Of a stretch of DNA of 64,000 bases, positions 51,892 through 60,675 are shown piece by piece; the stretch's first letter is position 1; the number at the start of each line of letters is the position of its first letter. Under the pieces are notes generated by a model. That model was given only the letters and a program-made list of their open reading frames with translations. It was not told where the DNA came from and made no database searches. A program made the position numbers and the translations under genes. The stretch lies in assembly GCF_026626335.1 (NCBI RefSeq), contig NZ_JAPNTZ010000001.1, positions 372,001 through 436,000 on the forward strand, given 5' to 3'. The stretch is from Paractinoplanes pyxinae (GTDB taxonomy: Bacteria > Actinomycetota > Actinomycetes > Mycobacteriales > Micromonosporaceae).

Positions 51892-52497
51892 TCAGAAGAG
51901 GCGCGGGGTGACCACCGAGACCACGGTGGTCACCTCTTCGGTGTCGTTGTACATGCTGTGCGGCACCGACGAGCGCAGGTGCACGCTGTCACCCGGGTGC
52001 AGGCGGTGCTCGACGCCGTCGACCTCGTACAGCAGCTCGCCCGAGATGACGTACGCGAACTCCTCGCCGGCGTGCCCGTACGCGGCCTCGCGCCGGCCGC
52101 CCGGCGCGATGTGCACCACCATCGGCTCGAGCACCAGGCCCGCGCCCCGGTCGGACAGCATGCGGTAAGTCTGCTGGCCGGACACGTACTGCACGGCCGC
52201 GTTCTCGCCCCGGGTGAGCGTGAAGTGCCGGGGCAGCGGCACCACGACCGGGTCGTCGGCGGGGCCGGCTGCGGGGGCGTCGAAGAAGTCGGCCACCGAG
52301 TGCCCGAGCGCAGTTGCCACGCTGCCCAGCGCGGTCAGCCCGATCGACGAGATGCCCCGCTCGACCTGCGACAGGAACCCGATCGAGAGCCCGGAGCGGG
52401 CGGCCAGGCTGCGCAGGGTGAGCCCGCGCTGCTGACGGAACTCGCGGATGCGCGGACCGACCTGCACGGCCGAGGTGTCTTCGAGCGGCTCCGTCAC
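51892..52497 (-). CDS. XRE-family regulator with C-terminal cupin
   Basis: A 201-residue regulator. HTH_3 at residues about 12-66 (RIREFRQQRGLTLRSLAARSGLSIGFLSQVERG), then a cupin domain from ~110 with GHAGEEFAYVISGELLYEVDGVEH and HPGDSVHLRSSVPHSMYN (ligand-binding barrel, metal residues partly kept). This MerR-like XRE-cupin class (PuuR/SutR type) typically controls amine or amino-acid catabolism, which fits control of the adjacent operon(s). GTG 52497. It is followed upstream by the AsnC-type regulator on the same strand. Confidence 0.9.
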   Translation of the reverse strand: MTEPLEDTSAVQVGPRIREFRQQRGLTLRSLAARSGLSIGFLSQVERGISSIGLTALGSVATALGHSVADFFDAPAAGPADDPVVVPLPRHFTLTRGENAAVQYVSGQQTYRMLSDRGAGLVLEPMVVHIAPGGRREAAYGHAGEEFAYVISGELLYEVDGVEHRLHPGDSVHLRSSVPHSMYNDTEEVTTVVSVVTPRLF

Positions 52498-52510
52498 GCG
52501 TTCGATGGTA

Positions 52511-52954
52511 CTAAAAACGCGGCGGCGGCGCGATGGGCTGCCAGTCCAGCGGAGTCGCCAGGATCATGGTGCTCGACGGCGTGCCGTAGTGGCCGAGCCG
52601 GTCGGTCACTTCGGCGAACGCCTCCATCGAGGCGGCCGCCACCTTGAGCACGCAGCACGTGTCTCCGGTGACCCGGTTGATCTCGAGCACTTCGGGCCAG
52701 GTGGCCACCTTGTCGTCGCGCAGCACGCAGGTCGGCCCGTAGCACGACATCCGGATGAGCCCGAGCACCGTACGCCCGGCCTTGGCCAGGTCGACGTGGG
52801 CGTGATAGCCGGTGATCACGCCGGTCTCCTCGAGCCGCCGCACCCGCTCGGCCACCGCCGGCGGCGACAGGTGCACCCGCCGGGAGAGCTCGCTGAACGA
52901 CAGCCGCGCGTCGTCCTGCAGCTCGCGCAGCAGCGCCCAATCCATCGCGTCCAT
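52511..52954 (-). CDS. Lrp/AsnC-family regulator, divergent from kynA
   Basis: A 147-residue feast/famine regulator: N-terminal winged helix (LLRELQDDARLSFSELSRRVHLSPPAVAERVRRLEETGVITGY) and a RAM ligand-binding domain (VLEINRVTGDTCCVLKVAAASMEAF). ATG 52954 has GGAAGG seven bases upstream. It is divergent from the kynurenine operon; in Pseudomonas the Lrp-type KynR activates kyn genes in response to kynurenine, so this is the likely KynR analogue. Repeats in the 144-base spacer are candidate sites. Confidence 0.9.
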   Translation of the reverse strand: MDAMDWALLRELQDDARLSFSELSRRVHLSPPAVAERVRRLEETGVITGYHAHVDLAKAGRTVLGLIRMSCYGPTCVLRDDKVATWPEVLEINRVTGDTCCVLKVAAASMEAFAEVTDRLGHYGTPSSTMILATPLDWQPIAPPPRF

Positions 52955-53000
52955 CGCCCGACCTTCCGTTCGCAAACCGGCGAGCCAAATCTAGCCGCCG

Positions 53001-53081
53001 TTCCAAGGAAGAACGAGGTCAGAGCCGTTAGTTCGGCATTCCAACCGAGGCACCGGCAACGAAATCATGGAGCGGTTCCAA
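53001..53081. promoter_or_regulatory. Three TTCCAA repeats at 37-38 bp spacing in the kynA promoter
   Basis: TTCCAA at 53001-53006, 53039-53044 and 53076-53081; the first lies inside CGTTCCAAGGAAGAACG, whose ends CGTTC and GAACG are inverted repeats (52999-53015). The spacing is close to 3.5 helical turns. Candidate sites for the divergent Lrp/AsnC regulator, which wraps DNA around oligomers. Confidence 0.4.
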
Positions 53082-53098
53082 GCGCCAGAGGAGAGATC

Positions 53099-53974
53099 GT
53101 GAATCCCGTGAATGCAGTGCGGCCGACCACGGCCGAGGAGCGCGACGCCCGCACGGCGCGCAACGGCGGGGCGCCGACGCTCGAGTTCGGGCGGAAGGTG
53201 CCGTACGACGCGTACGTGCACGCCAGCACCCTGCACACCCTGCAGCGCACCCTGAGCGGCGACCCCGGCGAGATGTCGTTCCTGGTCGTCAGCCAGATCA
53301 TGGAGCTCTACTTCAAGCTGATCCGGCACGAGCTGGAGCAGGCCCGCGACCACGTGCGGGCCGACCAGATGTGGGAGGCGCTGGCCCCGTTGAAGCGGGC
53401 CGCCCTGCACCTGGAGGGCCTGAACGCGGCCTGGCAGACCCTGCGCTGGATGACCCCGGCCGACTTCAACAAGTTCCGCGACCTGCTGGGCGAGGGCTCC
53501 GGCTTCCAGTCGGCCATGTACCGCCAGGTCGAGTTCCTGCTCGGGCTGCGCACCAAGTCGCTGATGCGCCCGCACAAGGGCACCGCGGCCTACGACGAGC
53601 TCGAGGCGGCGCTGCACCAGCCGAGCCTGTGGGACGAGGTGATCGCGCTGCTGGCCCGCCACGGTTACGACCTCAAGCCCGAGCTGCTGGACCGGGACGT
53701 CGCCGACGAGCACGAGGCCGAGCAGTCCGTCTCCGACGCCTGGGTGCGCGTCTACCGCGACACCAGCCCCGAGAACCACCTGCGGCTGCTGGGCGAGGCG
53801 TTGACCGAGGTCGCTGACCGCTTCGGCGACTGGCGCTATCTTCACCTGAAGGCGGTGCAGCGGACCATGGGCGCCAAGAGCGGATCGGGCGGCTCCAGCG
53901 GTCTGGCGTTCCTGCAGCGCAGCATGAGCCGCCCCGTGTTCCCCGAGCTGTGGACCTCCCGGACGGAGATGTAA
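53099..53974 (+). CDS. kynA: Tryptophan 2,3-dioxygenase
   Basis: A 291-residue heme dioxygenase that opens the indole ring of L-tryptophan to N-formylkynurenine. Signatures: EMSFLVVSQIMELYFKLIRHELEQAR (substrate Arg), FRDLLGEGSGFQSAMYRQVEFLLG, the heme-His region WRYLHLKAVQRTMGAKSGSGGSSGLAFL with the GSGGSSG loop. The length is normal. GTG 53099 has GAGGAG five bases upstream; the frame is open far upstream but without coding quality. It heads the catabolic operon; kynU follows immediately after its stop. Confidence 0.95.
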   Translation: MNPVNAVRPTTAEERDARTARNGGAPTLEFGRKVPYDAYVHASTLHTLQRTLSGDPGEMSFLVVSQIMELYFKLIRHELEQARDHVRADQMWEALAPLKRAALHLEGLNAAWQTLRWMTPADFNKFRDLLGEGSGFQSAMYRQVEFLLGLRTKSLMRPHKGTAAYDELEAALHQPSLWDEVIALLARHGYDLKPELLDRDVADEHEAEQSVSDAWVRVYRDTSPENHLRLLGEALTEVADRFGDWRYLHLKAVQRTMGAKSGSGGSSGLAFLQRSMSRPVFPELWTSRTEM

Positions 53975-55243
53975 GTGAACGAGTCCTCCCACCAGAGAGA
54001 CGAGCAGGACCCGGGACATCGCCACCTGTTCCACATCCCGCCGGCCGAGGGCGGCGACCACCCCGAGGTCGCTTACTTCGCCGGCAACTCGCTCGGGCTG
54101 CAGCCCAAGGCGACCCGGACCGAGCTGAACGAAGACCTCGACGACTGGGCCCGCCTGGGCGTCGAGGGGCACCTGGACGCGGCCCGGCCCTGGCTGCCGT
54201 ACCACGAGCTGCTGACCGAGCCCGCGGCCCGGCTCGTCGGCGCGTTGCCGTCCGAGGTCGTGGTGATGAACTCGCTCACCGTCGACCTGCACCTGCTGAT
54301 GGTGTCGTTCTACCGGCCGGCCGGCGACCGCACGCGCATCGTCATCGAGGACGCCGCCTTCCCGTCGGACAGTTACGCCGTACGCAGCCAGGCCCGCTTC
54401 CACGGCCTCGACCCCGACACCACGGTCGTCCGGCTCAAGCCGCGCGACGGCGAGGACACCTTGCGTACCGAGGACGTTCTGGCGTTCCTGCGCGACGAGG
54501 GTGACACCGTGGCCCTGCTGATGCTGGGCGGCGTCAACTACCTCACCGGCGAGCTCATGGACATGGCCACGATCACCACCGCCGGCCGCGAGGCGGGCGC
54601 GGTGGTCGGCTGGGATCTCGCGCACGCGGCCGGCAACGTGCCGCTGAGCCTGCACGAGTGGGGCGCGGACTTCGCGGCCTGGTGCTCGTACAAATACCTG
54701 AACTCGGGCCCGGGCGCCCTGGCCGGCGTCTTCATCCACGAGCGCCACCACGGCGACGCGAGCCTGCAGCGTTTCGAGGGCTGGTGGAGCACCGAATCCG
54801 CGACGCGCTTCGAGATGACCCCCGAGTCGCGGCCGCCGCGCAGCGCCGACGCCTGGCAGGTGTCGAACCCGCCGATCTTCGCGATGGGTCCCGTACGCAC
54901 GTCGCTTCGCATCTTCGACGAGGTCGGCCTGCCCGCCCTGCGCGAGCGCAGCCTGCGCCTCACGGCGTACCTGCGCGAGCTGCTGGACGAGGTGGTGGCC
55001 ACCCGCCCGCTGTCGGTCATCACGCCGCGCGAGCCGGAACGGCACGGCTGCCAGCTCTCCGTGCGCCTGCACGGCGGCAACGCGGGCGCGCTGACCAAGC
55101 GGCTGCGCTTCGAGCACGGCGTGATCGCCGACGCGCGCCAGCCCGACATCGTGCGGTTCGCGCCCGTCCCGCTCTATTCGACCTACGAGGACTGCCGGCG
55201 GGCCGCCGCGGCCCTGGCCGCCTGTGTGGAGGAGACGAAGTGA
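53975..55243 (+). CDS. kynU: Kynureninase
   Basis: A 422-residue PLP enzyme cleaving kynurenine to anthranilate or 3-hydroxykynurenine to 3-hydroxyanthranilate, plus alanine. Motifs: YFAGNSLGLQPK at the start, MNSLTVDLHLLMVSFYRP, VGWDLAHAAGNVPL (PLP Asp), the Schiff-base Lys in WCSYKYLNSGPG, and the substrate loop. GTG 53975 follows the kynA TAA directly, and the kmo start overlaps its stop in GTGA. With kmo present, the 3-hydroxy route is expected. Confidence 0.95.
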   Translation: MNESSHQRDEQDPGHRHLFHIPPAEGGDHPEVAYFAGNSLGLQPKATRTELNEDLDDWARLGVEGHLDAARPWLPYHELLTEPAARLVGALPSEVVVMNSLTVDLHLLMVSFYRPAGDRTRIVIEDAAFPSDSYAVRSQARFHGLDPDTTVVRLKPRDGEDTLRTEDVLAFLRDEGDTVALLMLGGVNYLTGELMDMATITTAGREAGAVVGWDLAHAAGNVPLSLHEWGADFAAWCSYKYLNSGPGALAGVFIHERHHGDASLQRFEGWWSTESATRFEMTPESRPPRSADAWQVSNPPIFAMGPVRTSLRIFDEVGLPALRERSLRLTAYLRELLDEVVATRPLSVITPREPERHGCQLSVRLHGGNAGALTKRLRFEHGVIADARQPDIVRFAPVPLYSTYEDCRRAAAALAACVEETK

Positions 55244-56550
55244 AGCATGTCGCGGTCGTCGGCGCCGGGCTGTGCGGCAGCCTGCTCGCCTGCTACCTGG
55301 GCCGCCGGGGGTACACCGTCGACCTGTACGAGCGCCGCCCCGACCCGCGGGTGACCGGGGCCGAGCGCGGCCGGTCGATCAACCTGGCGCTGTCCGAGCG
55401 CGGCATCGACGCGCTGCGCCGGATCGGCCTGGACGGCCAGGTGCTCAAGGACGCGCTGCCGATGCGCGGCCGGATGGTGCACCCGCTCGGCGACGAGACC
55501 AACTTCCAGCCGTACAGCCTCGACGGCGACCGGGCCATCAACTCGATCGGCCGCGGCGCGCTCAACGACGCGCTGCTGGACGCCGCGGAAGCCACCCCGG
55601 GCGTGACCGTCCACTTCGACCACCCGCTGAGCTCGCTCGACCCCGAGACGGGCACGCTCGGCTTCGCCGACGGCTCGCAGGCCAAGGCGGACATCGTGCT
55701 GGGCGCGGACGGCGCGGGCTCGGCCACGCGGGGGCTCCTCATGGCGTACGCGGGGGAAGGCTTTTCCGAGACGGTCAGCTTCCTCGACTACGGCTACAAG
55801 GAGCTGACCATCCCGGCCCGCGACGGCGAGTTCGCGCTCGACCCGGGCGCGCTGCACATCTGGCCCCGCGGCACCTCGATGATGATCGCGCTGCCCAACC
55901 CGGACCGCTCCTTCACCGGCACGCTGTTCTGGCCCAGCTCGGGCAGCAACAGTTTCGCCTCGATCGGCAGCCCGGCCGCCGTCGAACGGCACTTCCGCGA
56001 GAACTACCCCGACCTGCTCGAGCTGATCCCGAATCTGGTCGACGACTACCGGCACAACCCGGTCGGCCTGCTGGGCACGGTCAAGTGCGCGCCCTGGCAG
56101 CTGCTGGGCCGGGTGGCGCTGATCGGCGACGCCGCGCACGCCATCGTCCCGTTCTACGGCCAGGGCGCCAACGCGTCTTTCGAGGACGTGGTCGAGCTCG
56201 ACCGCTGCCTGGACGCGACCGGCGACAACTGGTCCGAGGCCCTTCCCCTGTACGAGGAGGGCCGCCGCGAGAACTCCGAGGCGATCGCCGAGATGGCCCT
56301 GGCCAACTTCGTCGAGATGCGCGACAAGGTGGCCGACCCGCTGTTCAAGCTGGGCAAGACGGTCGAGCACACCTTGGAGAGGCTGCTGCCCGGCCAATAC
56401 GTCTCGCGCTACGAGCTCGTCTCCTTCTCCACCACGCCGTACGCCGATGTCCGCCGCCGGGTGAAGCGGCAGCACCAGGCGCTGGGCGTCGTGGCCGGCA
56501 CGCTGGCCGCCCTGGCCGCGGCCGCGATCCTCCGTAAGGTGGTCCGATGA
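55240..56550 (+). CDS. kmo: Kynurenine 3-monooxygenase
   Basis: A 436-residue FAD hydroxylase making 3-hydroxykynurenine. FAD motif GAGLCGSLLACYLGRRGYTVDLYERRPDP (in two parts), RSINLALSERGIDAL (KMO-specific), GDAAHAIVPFYGQGANASFEDVVEL (second FAD motif), and MRDKVADPLF. A C-terminal hydrophobic helix (GVVAGTLAALAAAAILRKV) probably tethers it to the membrane, as in eukaryotic KMO. GTG 55240 with GGAGGAG upstream; the stop overlaps the next ATG. Confidence 0.94.
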   Translation: MKHVAVVGAGLCGSLLACYLGRRGYTVDLYERRPDPRVTGAERGRSINLALSERGIDALRRIGLDGQVLKDALPMRGRMVHPLGDETNFQPYSLDGDRAINSIGRGALNDALLDAAEATPGVTVHFDHPLSSLDPETGTLGFADGSQAKADIVLGADGAGSATRGLLMAYAGEGFSETVSFLDYGYKELTIPARDGEFALDPGALHIWPRGTSMMIALPNPDRSFTGTLFWPSSGSNSFASIGSPAAVERHFRENYPDLLELIPNLVDDYRHNPVGLLGTVKCAPWQLLGRVALIGDAAHAIVPFYGQGANASFEDVVELDRCLDATGDNWSEALPLYEEGRRENSEAIAEMALANFVEMRDKVADPLFKLGKTVEHTLERLLPGQYVSRYELVSFSTTPYADVRRRVKRQHQALGVVAGTLAALAAAAILRKVVR

Positions 56551-58016
56551 TCGGCGATCCGCCCGTGCTGCGTAACTTCATCGCGGGCGAGTTCCGCCCG
56601 CCCGCCTCCACCTTCGCCAAGGCGTCGCCGGTCACCGGCGAGACGGTCTTCTCGGTCACCGAGTCGGAGCGCTCCGATGTGGATGACGCGGTGGCCGCCG
56701 CCCGGGCCGCCGTGCGGGGGCCGTGGGGCCGCACCTCCGAGCAGGAACGCGCGACCGTGATGCGCCGCATCGCCGACGAGCTCGAGCGCCGGTTCGAAGA
56801 CCTGGTCACCGCTGAGGTCACCGACACCGGCAAGACCTACACCCAGGCCCGTACGCTCGACATCCCGCGCGGCGCGGCCAACTTCCGGGCCTTCGCCGAC
56901 GTCGTCGCGGCCACCGGCACCGAGTCGTTCACCACGGCCACCGCGGGCGGCGGGCGCGCGCTCAACTACGCCGTGCGCAAGCCGATGGGCGTGGTCGCCA
57001 TCATCGTGCCCTGGAACCTCCCCTTGCTTCTGCTCACGTGGAAGGTGGCGCCCGCCCTGGCCTGCGGCAACGCGGTCATCGTGAAGCCCAGTGAGGAGAC
57101 GCCGGCTTCGGCCACCGTGCTGGCTGAGGTGATGGCGGCGGCCGGCGTGCCCGAGGGCGTGTTCAACCTCGTCCACGGTCACGGGCCCGACGCGGCGGGG
57201 GAGTGGCTGACCACCCACCCCGACGTCGACGCGATCACCTTCACCGGCGAATCGGCCACCGGCTCGGCCATCATGCGCGCGGCCGCGCCCGGAGTGAAGC
57301 CGGTGTCGTTCGAGCTGGGCGGCAAGAACGCCGGGCTGATCTTCGCCGACGCCGACCTCGACGCGGCGGTGGCCGGCAGCGTGCGGTCCAGCTTCACCAA
57401 CGGCGGCCAGGTGTGCCTGTGCACCGAGCGGCTGTACGTGCAGCGGCCGGTCTTCGACGAGTTCGCCTCCCGTCTCGCGGCCAAGGCCAAGGAGCTGACC
57501 TACGGGTGGCCGTCCGACGAGACCACCGGCACCATGCCGCTCATCTCGAAGGCGCACCGCGACAAGGTGCTCGGCTACTACGACCTCGCCCGCCAGGAGG
57601 GCGCGACCGTGCTGGCCGGGGGCGGGGTGCCGCACTTCGGCGACGAGCGCGACGGCGGCTCCTACATCGAGCCGACCGTGATCACCGGCCTCGGTCAGGA
57701 CGCGAGGACCGTACGGGAAGAGATCTTCGGACCCATCTGCCACATCGCGCCTTTCGACGACGAGGAGGAGGCGTTCGCGCTGGCCAACGACAGCGCCTAC
57801 GGGCTGGCCGGCACGGTCTGGACCCGTGACGTGGGCCGTGCCCTGCGGGCGGGCGCGCAGCTCGACGTGGGCCTGGTCTGGGTCAACACGTGGTTCCTGC
57901 GCGACCTGCGGACGCCGTTCGGCGGCATGCGGGCCAGCGGCGTGGGCCGCGAGGGTGGCCGCCACTCGCTCGACTTCTACTCCGAATACACCAACGTCTG
58001 CTTGGACATGTCATGA
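56547..58016 (+). CDS. 2-Aminomuconate 6-semialdehyde dehydrogenase
   Basis: A 489-residue NAD-dependent aldehyde dehydrogenase close to the AMSDH / ALDH8A1 group. Catalytic Cys is in NGGQVCLCTERLYVQ (ALDH8-type C-L-C-T), Glu in VSFELGGKNAGL, and the Asn in VPWNLPLLLL. It oxidises 2-aminomuconate semialdehyde to 2-aminomuconate, competing with cyclisation to picolinate. nbaE/amnC is the counterpart in 2-nitrobenzoate and 2-aminophenol pathways. Coupled by ATGA on both sides. Confidence 0.9.
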   Translation: MIGDPPVLRNFIAGEFRPPASTFAKASPVTGETVFSVTESERSDVDDAVAAARAAVRGPWGRTSEQERATVMRRIADELERRFEDLVTAEVTDTGKTYTQARTLDIPRGAANFRAFADVVAATGTESFTTATAGGGRALNYAVRKPMGVVAIIVPWNLPLLLLTWKVAPALACGNAVIVKPSEETPASATVLAEVMAAAGVPEGVFNLVHGHGPDAAGEWLTTHPDVDAITFTGESATGSAIMRAAAPGVKPVSFELGGKNAGLIFADADLDAAVAGSVRSSFTNGGQVCLCTERLYVQRPVFDEFASRLAAKAKELTYGWPSDETTGTMPLISKAHRDKVLGYYDLARQEGATVLAGGGVPHFGDERDGGSYIEPTVITGLGQDARTVREEIFGPICHIAPFDDEEEAFALANDSAYGLAGTVWTRDVGRALRAGAQLDVGLVWVNTWFLRDLRTPFGGMRASGVGREGGRHSLDFYSEYTNVCLDMS

Positions 58017-58711
58017 CCTCGCTCGCTTCTGCTCTCGACAACGCGCTGACCACGGCCACGGAGCTTCCAGGCGGCTCTTTTTCGGTGGGCGAACCCTACG
58101 CCGTGCAGAGAGAAGTCGTTGACCTGCGGCTGGCTCGCGGCGAGACGATCGCCGGGGTCAAGCTCGGGCTGACCAGCAAGGCCAAGATGGAGCAGATGGG
58201 CGTGGACTCGGTCATCTGGGGCTGGCTGACCGACGCCATGCGGGTCGAGGACGGCGGCGTGCTCGACCTCGGGCCGCGCATCCACCCCAAGGTCGAGCCC
58301 GAGGTTGCTTTTCTCGTACGCGCTGGGGCGATCGCCGCGGTCGCGCCGGCCCTCGAGGTCATCGACTCGCGCTGGCTCGACTTCAAGTTCACCCTCGACG
58401 AGGTGATCGCCGACAACACCTCGGCCGCGGGTTTCGTGGTCGGTTCCTGGCAACCGGTGCCGGACTCGGTCGACCGCCTCGGCGTTCAGCTGATTCTCGA
58501 CGGCGAGGTGGTTCAGTCGGGCTCGACCGCGGCGATCCTGGGCGACCCGCGTCTCGCCTTCGCCGAGGCACTGCGGCTGGCCGGCACGCTCGAGGACGAC
58601 TGGATCGTCCTGGCCGGCGCGGCCACGGCGGCCGTCCCGGTGGGCACCGGTCAGACCGTACGCGTGGAAGTCGAAGGTCTGGGCTCGGCCTCGCTGAAGG
58701 CCTCGTCGTGA
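58013..58711 (+). CDS. 2-Oxo-3-hexenedioate decarboxylase (4-oxalocrotonate decarboxylase; hydratase family)
   Basis: A 232-residue member of the 2-keto-4-pentenoate hydratase / oxalocrotonate decarboxylase family. Metal ligands appear in [29 protein letters not shown] and [16 protein letters not shown] are family signatures. By pathway logic it decarboxylates 2-oxo-3-hexenedioate to 2-oxopent-4-enoate (nbaG counterpart); a hydratase role is the alternative, and only one family member is present here. ATG 58013 and the next GTG form ATGA and GTGA overlaps. Confidence 0.85.
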   Translation: MTSLASALDNALTTATELPGGSFSVGEPYAVQREVVDLRLARGETIAGVKLGLTSKAKMEQMGVDSVIWGWLTDAMRVEDGGVLDLGPRIHPKVEPEVAFLVRAGAIAAVAPALEVIDSRWLDFKFTLDEVIADNTSAAGFVVGSWQPVPDSVDRLGVQLILDGEVVQSGSTAAILGDPRLAFAEALRLAGTLEDDWIVLAGAATAAVPVGTGQTVRVEVEGLGSASLKASS

Positions 58712-59130
58712 CCGGGAAGCTGGTCGACGGCAAGGCCACCCCGCGCGGCAAGTTCCCGCACGTCAAGGTGGCCAACGGGTTCGCCTTCGTGAGCGGGACG
58801 AGCAGCCGCCTCCCGGACAACACGATCGCCGGCGCTTCGGTGGACGAGATGGGCACGACCACGCTCGACATCGCCGTGCAGACCCGGGCCGTGATCACCA
58901 ACATCGCCGACATCCTGGCCTCGGTCGGCGCCACCCTGGACGACGTCGTGCAGGTCACGACGTACCTGGTGAACATGAACGACTTCGGCGGCTACAACCG
59001 GGTCTACGCCGAGTTCTTCGACTTCGGCGGCCCGTCGCGGACGACCGTGGCCGTGCACCAACTGCCCCACCCGCACCTGCTCATCGAGATCCAAGCCGTC
59101 GCTGTGCTGCCGTCCAAGGAGGCGTCATGA
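58708..59130 (+). CDS. RidA-family 2-aminomuconate deaminase
   Basis: A 140-residue YjgF/YER057c/UK114 protein: [48 protein letters not shown], and the C-terminal [16 protein letters not shown] (acidic and aromatic residues of the trimer cleft). In this order of genes it matches NbaF/AmnE, which removes ammonia from 2-aminomuconate to give 2-oxo-3-hexenedioate. A general enamine deaminase role is possible. GTG start overlapping the decarboxylase stop. Confidence 0.87.
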   Translation: MTGKLVDGKATPRGKFPHVKVANGFAFVSGTSSRLPDNTIAGASVDEMGTTTLDIAVQTRAVITNIADILASVGATLDDVVQVTTYLVNMNDFGGYNRVYAEFFDFGGPSRTTVAVHQLPHPHLLIEIQAVAVLPSKEAS

Positions 59131-59642
59131 CCGACCCGATCAACTTCCCGGGCTGGATCGAGGACAACAAGCACCTGCTCAAGCCGCCCGTCGGCAACAA
59201 GCAGATGTTCCCGACCGGCGACGACTTCATCGTCATGGTGGTCGGCGGGCCCAACTCGCGGACCGACTTCCACGTCGATCCCTACGAGGAGTTCTTCTAC
59301 CAGGTCAAGGGCAACATGCACGTCAAGACCATGACGCCCGAGGGGCCCAAGGACGTGCACATCCGCGAGGGCGAGATGTGGGTGCTGCCCGGCAACACCC
59401 CGCACTCGCCGCAGCGCCCCGAGGCCGGCTCGATCGGCCTGGTCGTCGAGCGGGTGCGCGAGGAGGGCACGCTCGAGAAGTTCCAGTGGTACTGCTTCGA
59501 GTGCAACAACAAGGTGCACGAGGTCGAGCTGCAGGTGCGCGACATCGTCGAGGACCTGCCGCCGGTGTTCACCGCCTTCTACGAGGACGAGAAGGCCCGT
59601 ACCTGTGACAACTGCGGCGCGCTGCACCCCGGGAAGGGCTGA
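59127..59642 (+). CDS. nbaC: 3-Hydroxyanthranilate 3,4-dioxygenase
   Basis: A 171-residue cupin dioxygenase that opens the ring of 3-hydroxyanthranilate to 2-amino-3-carboxymuconate semialdehyde. Catalytic iron ligands are His49, Glu55 and His93 ([32 protein letters not shown]). The C-terminus has the bacterial rubredoxin-like second iron site: CFEC and CDNC. ATG 59127 follows AAGGAGGCG and overlaps the RidA stop. Confidence 0.95.
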   Translation: MTDPINFPGWIEDNKHLLKPPVGNKQMFPTGDDFIVMVVGGPNSRTDFHVDPYEEFFYQVKGNMHVKTMTPEGPKDVHIREGEMWVLPGNTPHSPQRPEAGSIGLVVERVREEGTLEKFQWYCFECNNKVHEVELQVRDIVEDLPPVFTAFYEDEKARTCDNCGALHPGKG

Positions 59643-59645
59643 CGC

Positions 59646-60635
59646 TTGACCATCGACGTCCACACGCACGTCGTGCCGAAGGGCTGGCCGGACCTCGAAG
59701 TCGCCTGCGGCGGCACCGGCTGGCCCTGGCTCAAGATCGAGTCCGAGCGCGAAGCGATCATCATGATCCGTGACACCGAGTTCCGCCGGGTCGACTCGTC
59801 GGCCTGGGACACGGTCGTCCGGGCCGCGGACATGGATCTCGACGGCGTCGAACGCCAGGTCGTCTCGCCGACGCCGGTCTTCTTTGGCTACGACCGCACG
59901 CCGGCCCAGGCCGTGGCGTTGTCGCGGATCTTCAACGACCTGACGCTGTCGCTGGTCGACGGCGACCCGCGTTTCGTCCCGTTCTGCCAGGTTCCGTTGC
60001 AGGATCCGGCGGCCGCGTGTGCCGAGCTGGACCGGTCCCTCGCGGCCGGGCACGTCGGCGTCGAGATCGGCAACCACGTCGGCGACCAGGACCTCGACGC
60101 GGCCGGCATCGTCGAGTTCCTGCAGCACTGCGCGGCGGTCGGCGCGCCCGTCTTCGTGCACCCGTGGGACATGCCGGACGGCCCCCGGCTCGACCGCTGG
60201 ATGGCCCGCTGGCTCACCGGCATGCCGGCCGAGACCCACCTGTCGGCGCTGGCGCTGATCCTGGGCGGCGTGCTCGACCAGGTGCCGGACACGCTGCGGC
60301 TGTGCTTCGCCCACGGCGGGGGCAGTTTCCCGTACTGGCTGGGCCGGGCCGACAACGCCTGGCACCGGCGCGGCGACCTGGTGCGCGGACGCTCCACGCG
60401 GCCGCCGAGCGAGTACACCGACCGGCTCTACGTCGACTCGGTGGTCTTCAGCGAGCCCGCCCTGCGCCTGCTGGTCGACACCATGGGCGAGGACAGGGTG
60501 GTGGTGGGCAGCGACTACCCGTACCCGCTGGGCGAGCGCCCGGCCGGCCACGTCGTCCGCACCGCCTCGTTCCTGAGCCCCGACCAGCGGCAGAAGCTGC
60601 TCACCGGCAACGCGACGCGCTTCCTGTTCGGCTGA
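59646..60635 (+). CDS. nbaD: 2-Amino-3-carboxymuconate 6-semialdehyde decarboxylase (ACMSD)
   Basis: A 329-residue zinc amidohydrolase-fold decarboxylase. Zn ligands: H-x-H in DVHTHVVP (His6, His8), His in VHPWDMPDG, His in CFAHGGGSFPYWLGR and Asp in VVGSDYPYPLGE. It removes CO2 from ACMS before it cyclises to quinolinate, diverting carbon from NAD synthesis to catabolism. The TTG at 59646 starts right at the conserved N-terminus. It is the last gene of the kyn operon; 40 bases later a GGDEF-EAL gene follows. Confidence 0.95.
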   Translation: MTIDVHTHVVPKGWPDLEVACGGTGWPWLKIESEREAIIMIRDTEFRRVDSSAWDTVVRAADMDLDGVERQVVSPTPVFFGYDRTPAQAVALSRIFNDLTLSLVDGDPRFVPFCQVPLQDPAAACAELDRSLAAGHVGVEIGNHVGDQDLDAAGIVEFLQHCAAVGAPVFVHPWDMPDGPRLDRWMARWLTGMPAETHLSALALILGGVLDQVPDTLRLCFAHGGGSFPYWLGRADNAWHRRGDLVRGRSTRPPSEYTDRLYVDSVVFSEPALRLLVDTMGEDRVVVGSDYPYPLGERPAGHVVRTASFLSPDQRQKLLTGNATRFLFG

Positions 60636-60675
60636 AATCGCGCAGCCGGGGCGCGTCGCTGCCGATCGGGAAACT

